Below, piece by piece: positions 23,400 to 31,683 of a stretch of 64,000 nucleotides of DNA. The stretch is from Streptomyces malaysiense (GTDB taxonomy: Bacteria; Actinomycetota; Actinomycetes; Streptomycetales; Streptomycetaceae). The notes beneath the pieces are model-generated. The model searched no databases and was not told the DNA's origin. It saw only the letters and a program-made list of their open reading frames with translations. The translations under genes and the position numbers were made by a program. The DNA is taken from NCBI RefSeq assembly GCF_000980885.2, contig NZ_LBDA02000080.1:1-64000 (forward strand). Reading direction: 5' to 3'. How positions within the stretch are numbered: the stretch's first letter is position 1; the number at the start of each line of letters is the position of its first letter.

Positions 23400-23687
23400 A
23401 TGCGGAACTTGATCGCCCGGGAGTGTATGGACAATGGTCACACCGCCCCGGCAGGCGTGACTCGGTGCGCTGACTGGCAGCTTGCTCACCTGTGTGTGCT
23501 GCGTTACATGCAAGAGGTTGTTCAGGACCTTGCTGCGGATGCTGTGCAAGCTGCCGTCGGAACGGGTGCCAGCTACAGCCGAGTTGGAGTTGCCTGGGGG
23601 ATCTCCCGACAGGCTGCGCGGAAGAAGTGGCCCCAAGCAGGTGACGCTGGAGAGGCTTTGCCGGAAAAGCTCTCCGTGGAGAGGTAG
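23400..23687 (+). CDS. Small helix-turn-helix protein
   Basis: 95 residues; start position uncertain. The C-terminal half contains a helix LRYMQEVVQDLAADAVQAAVGTG followed by YSRVGVAWGISRQAARKKWP, an HTH of the kind in small Streptomyces DNA-binding proteins. No domain precedes it. It lies alone between the receptor gene and the tRNA-proximal repeat. Confidence 0.6.
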   Translation: MRNLIARECMDNGHTAPAGVTRCADWQLAHLCVLRYMQEVVQDLAADAVQAAVGTGASYSRVGVAWGISRQAARKKWPQAGDAGEALPEKLSVER

Positions 23688-24084
23688 GGGGGAAGCGCAG
23701 AAGTTAGCCGCGTTCCTGGGAGATCTGCGTGGACATGGACGGGGCGCGGGTGCGATGGCGCCTATCAGCAGACTGGGCAGAGTTGTGACAGCCCTTGGGC
23801 GGCCTTGTTTGCAGCCGACGCTTTCCCGCGAGACCACTTCGTGGCGCTTGGGTGGCGTGACGGCGTCGACGTACCGTTTGTCCTCCAGGAGGATCCTGGG
23901 CGTGACACTTGTTGGTGTGCCGAAGTCGACGACTGATGCTCTGGCCGTGGGGTGACATGGATGAGTCAGCTTGACGCTGCTGTGAGCCTCTTCCGCGGGG
24001 TCCTGGCAGGCAGCCTGAGGACATGATCCATACGGGCTGTCCCATCAGGGGACGCCCTGGTCGTCAGTGACCGTCCCCGTTGAT
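23688..24084. other. 397-base stretch without a supported gene
   Basis: No frame shows protein-like sequence and no repeat or RNA was recognised. It ends at the 48-bp att-like repeat and so forms the right edge of the accessory island. Confidence 0.5.
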
Positions 24085-24132
24085 GTCAGAAGTAGATGTC
24101 AAAGGCCCCGGACCATGATCGGTCCGGGGCCT
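24085..24132. repeat. Att-like direct repeat, copy B (downstream of tRNA-Arg)
   Basis: Identical to 10363-10410 over 48 bases. It lies six bases beyond the encoded CCA end of tRNA-Arg and contains the tRNA terminator hairpin. It is presumed to be the chromosomal attachment region; 13.7 kb separates the two copies. Confidence 0.8.
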
Positions 24133-24134
24133 TT
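24101..24134 (-). terminator. Terminator of tRNA-Arg
   Basis: Perfect 14-bp stem AAAGGCCCCGGACC/GGTCCGGGGCCTTT with a six-base loop. On the minus strand it directly follows the tRNA 3' end and ends in a short T-run. The stem is palindromic enough to act in both directions. Confidence 0.85.
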
Positions 24135-24138
24135 TGCC

Positions 24139-24214
24139 TGGTGCCCCCGGCAGGATTCGAACCTGCGACACCCGCTTTAGGAGAGCGGTGCTCTATCCCC
24201 TGAGCTACGAAGGC
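24139..24214 (-). tRNA. tRNA-Arg (anticodon CCU)
   Basis: Minus strand: acceptor GCCTTCG pairs with CGGGGGC, the D-arm is GCTC...GAGC, anticodon loop CTCCTAA (anticodon CCU), T-arm GCAGG-TTCGAAT-CCTGC, discriminator A, and an encoded CCA (24141-24139). The gene is intact. Its 3' end also occurs as a remnant at 4901, and its downstream flank is duplicated at 10363. Confidence 0.95.
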
Positions 24215-24380
24215 GGGGCTCGACCCACAGGGTACCGGATCGAGGCTCGGGCGGATGCCGGGATCGGGAGGGTGGCGGGGAAGGGGGGAGGGCGCCGCTG
24301 AGGTGAGGGGCGTGGGAGGGGCGTGAGGGCGTTTCGGCAGGAGGTCCGGTGCCTGCCCTTGGCGGTCCGGCGGCAGGTGT

Positions 24381-25541
24381 TCAGCGCAGGTGGCGCAGGG
24401 CGTCCGGGGTGAGGTCGGCCAGGGTGGGGTAGCCGTCGACGGCCATGAGGAGGTCGGCCTCGGCCAGCAGGGTGCGCAGGACGTGCACGATGCCGTCGGC
24501 GCCGTCCAGGGCGAGGCCGTAGGCGTAGGGGCGGCCGATGCCGACGGCTCGTGCGCCCAGGGCGAGGGCCTTGACGACGTCGGAGCCGGAGCGGACCCCG
24601 GAGTCGAAGAGGACGGGCAGGTCGCCGGCGGCCTCGACCACGCCGGGCAGGCAGTGCAGGGCCGGCAGGCCCCCGTTGGCCTGGCGGCCGCCGTGGTTGG
24701 AGCAGTAGATGCCGTCGGCACCCGCGTCCTTGGCGCGGCGGGCGTCGTCGGGGTGGCAGATGCCCTTGAGGATCAGCGGCAGGTCGGTGAGCGAGCGCAG
24801 CCACGGCAGGTCGTCCCAGGTGAGGGGGTTGCCGAAGGTCAGGGCCCAGTGCAGGACCGCGGCCGAGGGGTCGTCCTCGGGGGACTTGGCGAGGCGGGAG
24901 CGGAAGACCGGGTCGCTCGTGTAGTTGGCCAGGCAATGGCCGCGCAGCTGGGGGAAGTTGCTCGCGGCCAGGTCGCGGGGGCGCCAGCCGGTGATCCAGG
25001 TGTCCAGGGTGACCACGATGCCCTTGAACCCGGCCGCCTCGGCCCGCTGGACCAGGCTCTCGGCCAGCTCCCGGTCGGTGGGGGTGTAGAGCTGGAAGAA
25101 GCCCGGGGTGTCGCCGAACTCGGCGGCCACCTCCTCCATCGGGTCCACGGTCAGGGTGGAGGCGACCATCGGTACGCCGGTGCGGGCGGCGGCGCGGGCG
25201 GTGGCCAGATCGCCGTGGCCGTCCTGGGCGCACAGGCCGATCACCCCGACCGGGGCCATGAACAGGGGTGAGGGCAGGCGCATCCCGAAGAGGTCGACGG
25301 ACAGGTCGCGGTCCTTCGCCCCCACCAGCATGCGCGGTATCAGGCCCCACTCCTCGAACGCGCCGGCATTGGCCCGCTGGGTGTGCTCGTCCCCGGCGCC
25401 GCCCGCGACGTACGACCGTACCGAGGGCGTCAGCGCGGCCAGCGCGGGCGGTTCCAGCTCGGCGAAGGTCATCGGCAGCCGCGGTGTCACTCCGCGCAGG
25501 CCGTCGAGGTAGATCTCGTTCTGGTAGTCGGCGAACGCCAT
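24381..25541 (-). CDS. FMN-dependent alpha-hydroxy-acid oxidase (lactate 2-monooxygenase-like)
   Basis: 386 residues of the LldD/glycolate oxidase fold. [21 protein letters not shown], the flavin/substrate Lys in [14 protein letters not shown] and the catalytic His with its Arg in SNHGGRQ are present, followed by [26 protein letters not shown]. The N-terminal part and [17 protein letters not shown] are closer to lactate 2-monooxygenases than to LldD. It probably oxidises L-lactate or a related 2-hydroxy acid in the cytoplasm. It follows the metalloprotease gene on the same strand after 99 bases. Confidence 0.9.
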   Translation of the reverse strand: MAFADYQNEIYLDGLRGVTPRLPMTFAELEPPALAALTPSVRSYVAGGAGDEHTQRANAGAFEEWGLIPRMLVGAKDRDLSVDLFGMRLPSPLFMAPVGVIGLCAQDGHGDLATARAAARTGVPMVASTLTVDPMEEVAAEFGDTPGFFQLYTPTDRELAESLVQRAEAAGFKGIVVTLDTWITGWRPRDLAASNFPQLRGHCLANYTSDPVFRSRLAKSPEDDPSAAVLHWALTFGNPLTWDDLPWLRSLTDLPLILKGICHPDDARRAKDAGADGIYCSNHGGRQANGGLPALHCLPGVVEAAGDLPVLFDSGVRSGSDVVKALALGARAVGIGRPYAYGLALDGADGIVHVLRTLLAEADLLMAVDGYPTLADLTPDALRHLR

Positions 25542-25640
25542 GAGGTCCTCCTGCTCCGGCCCGCCGCGTGCGGGCCCCCTGGACCCCTACAGGGCGGGAC
25601 CGCCCACCGGCAACAGGGACGGGGGAATCCGCCCGCCGCC

Positions 25641-26951
25641 TCAGGTCCGTGTCACCCGCACCCGGTACGTTCCGTCGTCCTCTCCCATCACCCGCACCAC
25701 GATCGAGTGCCGCGGGTCCTTGAAGGTCTGGCCGGGGGTGAAGGGGGCGTCGGAGAGTTCGGCCTGGACGTTGGGGCTGCGGGTGCAGCCGCCGCTGTCG
25801 CGGTGGGCGTCGTAGACCGTGATGGGGCCCCGGCCGGTGTCGACGGTGGCGTCCACCTTGTAGATGAGGACGCCGGGGCAGCAGATCGCCTCGTCGTTCC
25901 CGCCCTGCGCCCGGACCTCCAGGGCGTACGCCGTGTGGCCGTCCACCGGGATGATCACCAGCTTGCCGCCGCCGGACTCGTACAGCGGGGTCAGGGAGTA
26001 CTCGACGCTGCCGCCTTTCGCCGCGCAGCCCACCTGGGAGCCGTCCAGCCAGCCCAGTTTCCACTTGTCCCAGGCCAGCATGTCGTTGTTGGCGCCCCAG
26101 TCCTCGCTCATGATGTCCCAGTGCCCGACCGTGCCCCCGCCGTCCTGGGTGTACAGGTCCGGCAGGCCGAAGGCGTGGCCGTTCTCGTGCGGCAGCACCC
26201 GGTAGCCGGTGCGCGGGAAGGAGCCGGAGCCGTCGTCCTGGCGGGAGTAGATGAAGGAGGCGTTGGCGACCGGCACCCCGTCGGCCACCGGCGCGTCCGC
26301 GTTCCCCGCGAAGGTCACCGACAGCACCGTGTCCAGCGCGGACGGCCCGGCGTTCGGGGTGACCAGGATGTTCAGCAGGTCGTACGAGCGGAAGTCGACC
26401 TTGGGGTCGGCCGCGGCCACGATGTCCTGGACCAGCTGCCGGTACCCGGGGTCGAAGGGTGCGCCGCGCTCTATGTCGTACGCCTTGAACGGCTTCGGCA
26501 TCCGCAGCCAGTCGGTCACCGGCGTCTCGGGCCGGTAGTCCAGGCGCCCGTACGACGAGGTGCGGAACCAGTCCTGTGTGCGCGGGAAGAACTCGTGGAA
26601 GCGGTCCATCGCGCTGCCCTCTCCGGGCGCGTCGGAGAAGTCGACCATCAGGGTCAGGGCGTGCACGGTGCCGGTGGAGCGGGCGTAGCCGTGCGGGGTG
26701 GGCACGCCCTCGGTCATCTGGACGTCGGGGCCGCCGTGGATCATGCAGGGGGAGAGGGCGGCGGTGCGGGCGAGGCCGGTCGGCCCGGCGGTGGAGGGCG
26801 CCGTGAGGCGGGCGGTTCCGGCGGAGGTGCTGATCGCGAGGGTCAGCGCGGTCACCGCGGCGAGGGCCATCCGGCGCGAGGGTATGCGGCGCGCGGATAT
26901 GCCGCTGGGGTCCTGGTCGGGGGATATGCGGCGGGGCGACTGCGGCTGCAT
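25641..26951 (-). CDS. Secreted M6-family metalloprotease domain protein
   Basis: 436 residues. An N-terminal RRISP...RRIPSRRMALAAVTALTLAISTSAGTA resembles a signal peptide with twin arginines. The peptidase part has the zinc motif HENGHAFGLPD with the downstream WDIMSEDWG Met-turn, as in immune inhibitor A-like enzymes. A C-terminal beta domain closes the protein. Expected to be exported and to degrade extracellular protein. Neighbouring genes give no further hint. Confidence 0.88.
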   Translation of the reverse strand: MQPQSPRRISPDQDPSGISARRIPSRRMALAAVTALTLAISTSAGTARLTAPSTAGPTGLARTAALSPCMIHGGPDVQMTEGVPTPHGYARSTGTVHALTLMVDFSDAPGEGSAMDRFHEFFPRTQDWFRTSSYGRLDYRPETPVTDWLRMPKPFKAYDIERGAPFDPGYRQLVQDIVAAADPKVDFRSYDLLNILVTPNAGPSALDTVLSVTFAGNADAPVADGVPVANASFIYSRQDDGSGSFPRTGYRVLPHENGHAFGLPDLYTQDGGGTVGHWDIMSEDWGANNDMLAWDKWKLGWLDGSQVGCAAKGGSVEYSLTPLYESGGGKLVIIPVDGHTAYALEVRAQGGNDEAICCPGVLIYKVDATVDTGRGPITVYDAHRDSGGCTRSPNVQAELSDAPFTPGQTFKDPRHSIVVRVMGEDDGTYRVRVTRT

Positions 26952-27175
26952 GCTCGGACCCTTCGCTCCACGGCAGCCGCCGGTCTCTTGGCTGCGCCCT
27001 TGCGATCACCCTGTGCCGGGGCCCCGGCGGGCGCGCGCTGGGCGAGACCGATCGTGGGAAGGGCGGGACCGAACGTGGGAAGTGCGGGCGCGGGAGGGTG
27101 AATTCGGGCCCGCGGTGAATGTGTCCCAGCTCACAGGATCTCTTTCCGGGTGCGGGAAATAAGTGGGGACCCTTT

Positions 27176-27220
27176 CCCCGTTTGGAAGTGTGTTCGCCTG
27201 AAACGGGGACCGGGTCCCCG
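27176..27220. promoter_or_regulatory. Nested inverted repeats before the TetR gene
   Basis: CCCCGTTT (27176-27183) and AAACGGGG (27201-27208) form an inverted repeat with a 17-base spacer. A second perfect repeat, CGGGGAC/GTCCCCG, spans 27204-27220. They lie about 90-130 bases upstream of GTG 27308 in the 356-base gap before it, which has no other gene. Likely operator for the adjacent TetR repressor. Confidence 0.55.
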
Positions 27221-27307
27221 GATCGTCAGAGCACACCGACACCGCACCGGCACCCCGCCGGCAACCCTGCGGACATCCCGCCGGCCGGACCGACCGAGGA
27301 GCACCCA

Positions 27308-27967
27308 GTGACGACCGCCACCCGCCCCGCACCGCGCAAGGTGACCCGGCCCCGCGCCGATGCCCTGCGCAACCGGGAGCGGATCGTCACCGCCGCCCGG
27401 GAGATGTTCACCGAGCACGGCCCGGACGCACCGCTGGACGAGATCGCCCGCCGGGCCGGCGTCGGCAACGCCACGCTGTACCGCAACTTCCCCGACCGCG
27501 ACGCCCTCGTCCGCGAGGTCGTCTGCTCCGTGATGGACCGTACGGCCGAGGCGGCCGAACTGGCCCTCGCGGAGACCGGGGACGCCTTCGCCGCGCTGGA
27601 GCACTTCGTGCACGCCTGCGCCGACGAGCGGATCAGCGCGCTGTGCCCGATGGTCTCCAGCACCTTCGACCGGCACCACCCTGACCTGGAAGCCGCCCGC
27701 GAGCGTGTCGAGAGCCTCGTGGCGGAGGTCATGGGACGGGCCGTGACGGCAGGTCAGCTGCGGTCCGACGTCGGAGTGGGCGACCTGATGATCGCCGTGG
27801 CCCAGCTGAGCCGGCCCCCGGCCGGCACCGACTGCCCGCGCGGCGACCGGTTCGTCCACCGCCACCTCCAGCTTCTCCTCGACGGCCTGCGGGCCCCGGC
27901 GCGCTCCGTGCTACCGGGCACCGCCGTCACCGTCGGGGAACTCCGCCAGTGCGGTACGGCCGCATAG
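27308..27967 (+). CDS. TetR family regulator of the downstream MFS gene
   Basis: 219 residues, GTG start with GAGGAG six bases upstream. The HTH is LDEIARRAGVGNATLYRNFPDRDALVREVV; the C-terminal ligand domain fits the family. The MFS exporter begins 192 bases downstream on the same strand, the usual regulator-pump layout. Inverted repeats upstream suggest autoregulation. Confidence 0.9.
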   Translation: MTTATRPAPRKVTRPRADALRNRERIVTAAREMFTEHGPDAPLDEIARRAGVGNATLYRNFPDRDALVREVVCSVMDRTAEAAELALAETGDAFAALEHFVHACADERISALCPMVSSTFDRHHPDLEAARERVESLVAEVMGRAVTAGQLRSDVGVGDLMIAVAQLSRPPAGTDCPRGDRFVHRHLQLLLDGLRAPARSVLPGTAVTVGELRQCGTAA

Positions 27968-27995
27968 TCCGAACCGCTCCCGCCCTCCACGCCAG

Positions 27996-28035
27996 CCGTA
28001 TCCGCCGTACCCGCCGTAGCCGCCGTATCCGTCGT
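27996..28035. repeat. Tandem CCGTANCCG repeat
   Basis: Four roughly 9-base units of CCGTA(T/C/G)CCG between the TetR and MFS genes. Read on the minus strand they would encode GYGGYGGYGGYG, but that frame has a TGA upstream and no start, so I do not call a gene. Confidence 0.65.
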
Positions 28036-28159
28036 CCCAGTCGTCGTCGTCCGCTTTCCTGACGCGTTCCGTTCACTGTCGTTTTCTCGTCATTTTTCCG
28101 TCACCTGGTCACGAAGCTCCGCACTCGTGAACTCCCGAAGTCCCGAAGTGGGTACACCC

Positions 28160-29695
28160 ATGTCCGAAGCCCTCAAGGCTCCCCGCGTCGCCGTGCCGTC
28201 CGGCGACGCCAACCGCTGGAAAGCGCTCGTCTTCATCGCGCTCGCCCAGCTGATGGTCGTCCTCGATTCGACCATCGTGAACATCGCCCTGCCCTCGGCC
28301 CAGAAGGACCTCGGCATATCCGACGGCAACCGGCAGTGGGTCGTCACGGCCTACGCCCTCGCCTTCGGCGGTCTGCTGCTCTTCGGTGGCCGGATCGCCG
28401 ACAAGTGGGGCCGCCGGCGCGCCTTCCTCACCGGTCTGATCGGCTTCGCGATGGCCTCCGCGCTCGGCGGTCTCGCCGTCTCGGGCCCGATGATGTTCGG
28501 TGCCCGTGCCCTCCAGGGTGTCTTCGGCGCGCTGCTCGCGCCCGCCGCGCTGTCCCTGCTGGCCGTGATGTTCACGGACGCCAAGGAGCGTGCCAAGGCG
28601 TTCGGTATCTACGGCGCCATCGCGGGCGGCGGCGGCGCGGTCGGCCTGATCCTCGGCGGCTTCCTGACCGAGTACCTGGACTGGCGCTGGACGTTCTTCG
28701 TCAACGTGCCGTTCGCCGTCGTCGCCGCGCTGGGCGCCACCCTGGTCATCCGCGAGCCGGAGGGCGGCCGCAACCGCGCCCCGCTCGACATCCCCGGCGT
28801 CCTGCTGTCCACCCTCGGCCTGGTCGCCCTGGTGTACGGCTTCACGCGCGCCGAGTCCGACGGCTGGAGCGACGCCCTGACCGTGTCGATGTTCGTGGCG
28901 TCCGCGGTGCTGCTGCTGGCGTTCGTGCTGGTCGAGTCCCGGGTCAAGGCCCCGCTGCTGCCGCTGCGCGTGGTCCGCGACCGCAACCGCGGTGGCATCT
29001 ACCTCTCGCTCGGCCTCGCCATCATCGGCATGTTCGGCCTGTTCCTCTTCCTGACCTACTACCTCCAGATCGTGAAGGGGTACTCCCCGGTCAAGACCGG
29101 CTTCGCGTTCCTGCCGATGGTGGCCGGCATGATCACCGGCTCCACCCAGATCGGCGCCCGGCTGATGACCCGGGTGCGGGCCCGGCTGCTGATGGGCCCC
29201 GGCTTCCTGGTCGCGGGTCTGGGCATGCTGCTGCTGACCCAGCTGGAGATCGGTTCGTCGTACACCACCCTGCTGCTGCCCGCGATGGTGCTGCTGGGCC
29301 TCGGCATGGGTACGGCGTTCATGCCGGCCATGTCCCTGGCCACCCAGGGCGTCGAGCCCCGGGACGCCGGTGTCGCCTCCGCGATGGTCAACACCTCGCA
29401 GCAGGTGGGCGGCGCGATCGGCACGGCGCTGCTGAACACCATCGCCGCGTCCGCGAAGACGTCGTACCTCAAGGACCACATCGCCGGTGCCGCCACCAAG
29501 CCGCAGCAGCAGCTGGTGGGGCTCCAGAGCATGGTGCACGGCTACAGCACGGCGATCGCCTTCGCCGTCGGCATCCTGGGCGCCGCCGCGCTGATCGCCT
29601 TCACCTTCGTCAACGCCGGGCGTCCGGGCTCCACCCAGGTGGCCTCCGGCGCGGGCGTCGAGGACGAGGCGCCGGTGCCGGTGGTGGTCCACTGA
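28160..29695 (+). CDS. DHA2-type MFS drug exporter
   Basis: 511 residues with about 14 membrane helices. Motif A-like GGRIADKWGRRRAF and helix-1 VVLDSTIVNIALPSAQKDL are typical of proton-coupled multidrug/antibiotic exporters of the DHA2 (QacA/LfrA) group. ATG 28160 is chosen as the family-typical start; GTG 28127 is an in-frame alternative and neither has a strong ribosome site. Probably repressed by the TetR encoded just upstream. Confidence 0.9.
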   Translation: MSEALKAPRVAVPSGDANRWKALVFIALAQLMVVLDSTIVNIALPSAQKDLGISDGNRQWVVTAYALAFGGLLLFGGRIADKWGRRRAFLTGLIGFAMASALGGLAVSGPMMFGARALQGVFGALLAPAALSLLAVMFTDAKERAKAFGIYGAIAGGGGAVGLILGGFLTEYLDWRWTFFVNVPFAVVAALGATLVIREPEGGRNRAPLDIPGVLLSTLGLVALVYGFTRAESDGWSDALTVSMFVASAVLLLAFVLVESRVKAPLLPLRVVRDRNRGGIYLSLGLAIIGMFGLFLFLTYYLQIVKGYSPVKTGFAFLPMVAGMITGSTQIGARLMTRVRARLLMGPGFLVAGLGMLLLTQLEIGSSYTTLLLPAMVLLGLGMGTAFMPAMSLATQGVEPRDAGVASAMVNTSQQVGGAIGTALLNTIAASAKTSYLKDHIAGAATKPQQQLVGLQSMVHGYSTAIAFAVGILGAAALIAFTFVNAGRPGSTQVASGAGVEDEAPVPVVVH

Positions 29696-29714
29696 CCCTC
29701 GCGGACTCGGTGAG

Positions 29715-30224
29715 TCAGCGGAGCCAGGGGAGGTCCGCACCCTCCTCGTCCGGCTGCAGGCCCTCGGTGACGATCTCCATGATCTCGCCGAGGGCCTTCT
29801 GCTGTTCCGGGCTGAGCCGGTCGAACAGGGCCTGGCGTACGGCGGTCACATGGCCCGGGGCGGTACGGCCGAGCACGGCCGCGCCCTCCTCGGTGAGCAC
29901 CGCGAACTGGCCGCGCTTGTCGGACGGGCAGTTCTCGCGGCGCACCCAGCCGTTCTTCTCCAGCCGGGCGACGGCGTGCGAGAGCCGGGAGCGGGTGATC
30001 TTCGCCTTCATCGCCAGCTCGGTCATCCGCAGCCGGCGCTTCGGTGCCTCGGCGAGCGTGACGAGCAGGCCGTAGTAGATGTGCGGCATGCCCGCGTCGC
30101 GTTGCAGCTGCCGGTCGAGGTGGTCCTCCAGCAGGGTGGTGGCGTGCAGGTACGCGCGCCAGACGCGCTGTTCCTCGGGGGTGAGCCAGCGGTGCGGTGC
30201 GGCGGAGTCCGGTGCCGTGTTCAT
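29715..30224 (-). CDS. MarR family regulator
   Basis: 169 residues with the MarR winged helix (MTELAMKAKITRSRLSHAVARLEKNGWVRRENCPSDKRGQFAVLTEEG). It is divergent from the ring-cleaving dioxygenase gene, whose promoter it most likely controls. The 130-base gap contains AACTAGTT (30259-30266), a perfect 8-base palindrome that could be part of its operator. Confidence 0.92.
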   Translation of the reverse strand: MNTAPDSAAPHRWLTPEEQRVWRAYLHATTLLEDHLDRQLQRDAGMPHIYYGLLVTLAEAPKRRLRMTELAMKAKITRSRLSHAVARLEKNGWVRRENCPSDKRGQFAVLTEEGAAVLGRTAPGHVTAVRQALFDRLSPEQQKALGEIMEIVTEGLQPDEEGADLPWLR

Positions 30225-30354
30225 GGGTCCACTTTACGAAATGTCTCTTTGAAACTTGAACTAGTTGGGCGTACGGTGTTTCCCTAGGAGCTTGAGAGTT
30301 AAAGCATATGGCCGGATGGGTCCGGTCCCGCCGGGACGAGAGGGAGTCGCCGTC

Positions 30355-31161
30355 ATGTCCGTCGCCGCAACGGAGCGCGCCACCGGGGGGCGGATGCCCG
30401 CCCTGTACCTCAGCCACGGCGCCCCGCCGCTCGCCGACGACCCGGTCTGGCCCGGCCAGCTCGCCGCCTGGGCGGCGGCGCTGCCCCGCCCGAAGGCCGT
30501 CCTCATGGTCTCCGCCCACTGGGAGGAGGCACCGCTCGCCCTCGGCGCGGTCGAGACCGTCCCGCTCGTCCACGACTTCTGGGGCTTCCCCGAGCACTAC
30601 TACCGGGTCCGGTACGACGCCCCGGGCGCGCCGGAGCTGGCCGATTCGGTCCGCAAGCTGCTGCGCGCCCCCGGCACGCCCGTCCAGGACATCCCCGACC
30701 GCGGCCTGGACCACGGGGCCTACGTCCCGCTCGTCGAGATGTACCCGGACGCCCGCATCCCGGTGCTCCAGGTCTCCATGCCCACCCTGGACCCGGTGCG
30801 GCTCATGGACATCGGCCGCAGGCTCGCCCCGCTGCGCGACGAGGGCGTGCTGATCATCGGCTCCGGTTTCTTCACCCACAACCTCGCCGCCCTGCGCAAT
30901 CCGGGCGGGGGCGTGCCGAGCTGGTCCGCCGAGTTCGACGACTGGGGCCGGCGCGCGCTGGCGGACCGCGACTGGGACGCCCTGCTCGACTTCCTGGGCA
31001 AGGCCCCGGCCGGCCGCTACGCGCACCCGCGCACCGAGCACTTCGCCCCGCTCTTCGTCACCATGGGCGCGGCGGAGGCCGGCGGCGAGCTCGACGGGCA
31101 GAAGTCGGTGATCGACGGGTTCTGGATGGGGCTGGCGAAGCGGTCCGTGCAGTTCGGGTAG
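30355..31161 (+). CDS. Class III extradiol (DODA-type) dioxygenase
   Basis: 268 residues, start ATG 30355 after GAGGGAG. Metal-ligand regions typical of the LigB/DODA superfamily are YLSHGAPPL, SAHWEE, DHGAYVPL and HPRTEHFAPLFVT. These enzymes open catecholic rings with non-heme Fe(II) or Zn. Divergent from a MarR regulator, consistent with induction by an aromatic compound. Substrate unknown. Confidence 0.88.
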   Translation: MSVAATERATGGRMPALYLSHGAPPLADDPVWPGQLAAWAAALPRPKAVLMVSAHWEEAPLALGAVETVPLVHDFWGFPEHYYRVRYDAPGAPELADSVRKLLRAPGTPVQDIPDRGLDHGAYVPLVEMYPDARIPVLQVSMPTLDPVRLMDIGRRLAPLRDEGVLIIGSGFFTHNLAALRNPGGGVPSWSAEFDDWGRRALADRDWDALLDFLGKAPAGRYAHPRTEHFAPLFVTMGAAEAGGELDGQKSVIDGFWMGLAKRSVQFG

Positions 31162-31553
31162 CCGCGGGGGGTGGCGGCGGCTTCGTGGGACTTCCGGGGG
31201 CCGGCCCCGGTGCGTTCCTCCGTGTGCCGGGCCGGGTCCCCGTGGCGCCCGAGCCGGTGTGCCCCGCGGCCCGGTGGGCGCCGGTGTCCGGGAGGCCCGC
31301 GTGGCAACCATCGGGCGGTGCGTGCCGTCTTCCGGGTGGGGGAGCGGCCGGGGCCGGCGCTCACGCGGGGTGAGAGGGGCGGTGTCGAACGTGATGGCCG
31401 TCTTGCGCACCCTGTGGTCGCGGATCTCCGTGAGAGCGCCGGGATTCCCCTCGACACCCGGTCTGACCTGCATCTCTGTGGGCTCGGGCGGCATCTCGCC
31501 TCCCATGCGGCGGAACAGGGTACTGCATGATCAGAAAAATTGAGGGGCAGGTT
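31162..31553. other. 392-base stretch without a supported gene
   Basis: GC-rich, with no convincing reading frame in either direction. It ends at the sigma-R-type promoter of hrdD. Confidence 0.5.
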
Positions 31554-31580
31554 GGGAATTCTGTCCTGATTCCAGTCGTT
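31554..31580 (+). promoter_or_regulatory. Sigma-R-type promoter of hrdD
   Basis: GGGAAT (31554-31559), an 18-base spacer and GTT (31578-31580) match the Streptomyces sigma-R consensus GGAAT-N18/19-GTT. hrdD is a known member of the thiol-stress regulon in S. coelicolor. The predicted transcript start is about 97 bases before the hrdD start. Confidence 0.8.
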
Positions 31581-31683
31581 GTTTCCATCGGATGCAGGGC
31601 ACTCAGGGGAGAGTCCAGAGGACAGCCCCGGAGTGCCGAGCGTCCAGGACCACCCGCCAGCCCACCATCGCAAGGGAGCACGC

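Noticed and set aside
24205-27009. Long minus-strand frame across the tRNA, oxidase and metalloprotease genes
   Set aside because: It runs through an intact tRNA and two well-supported genes in another frame; the translation is compositionally biased.
27996-28100. Gly-Tyr repeat peptide encoded on the minus strand between TetR and MFS genes
   Set aside because: The frame has a TGA just upstream of the repeat and no start codon, and it would run into the TetR 3' end.
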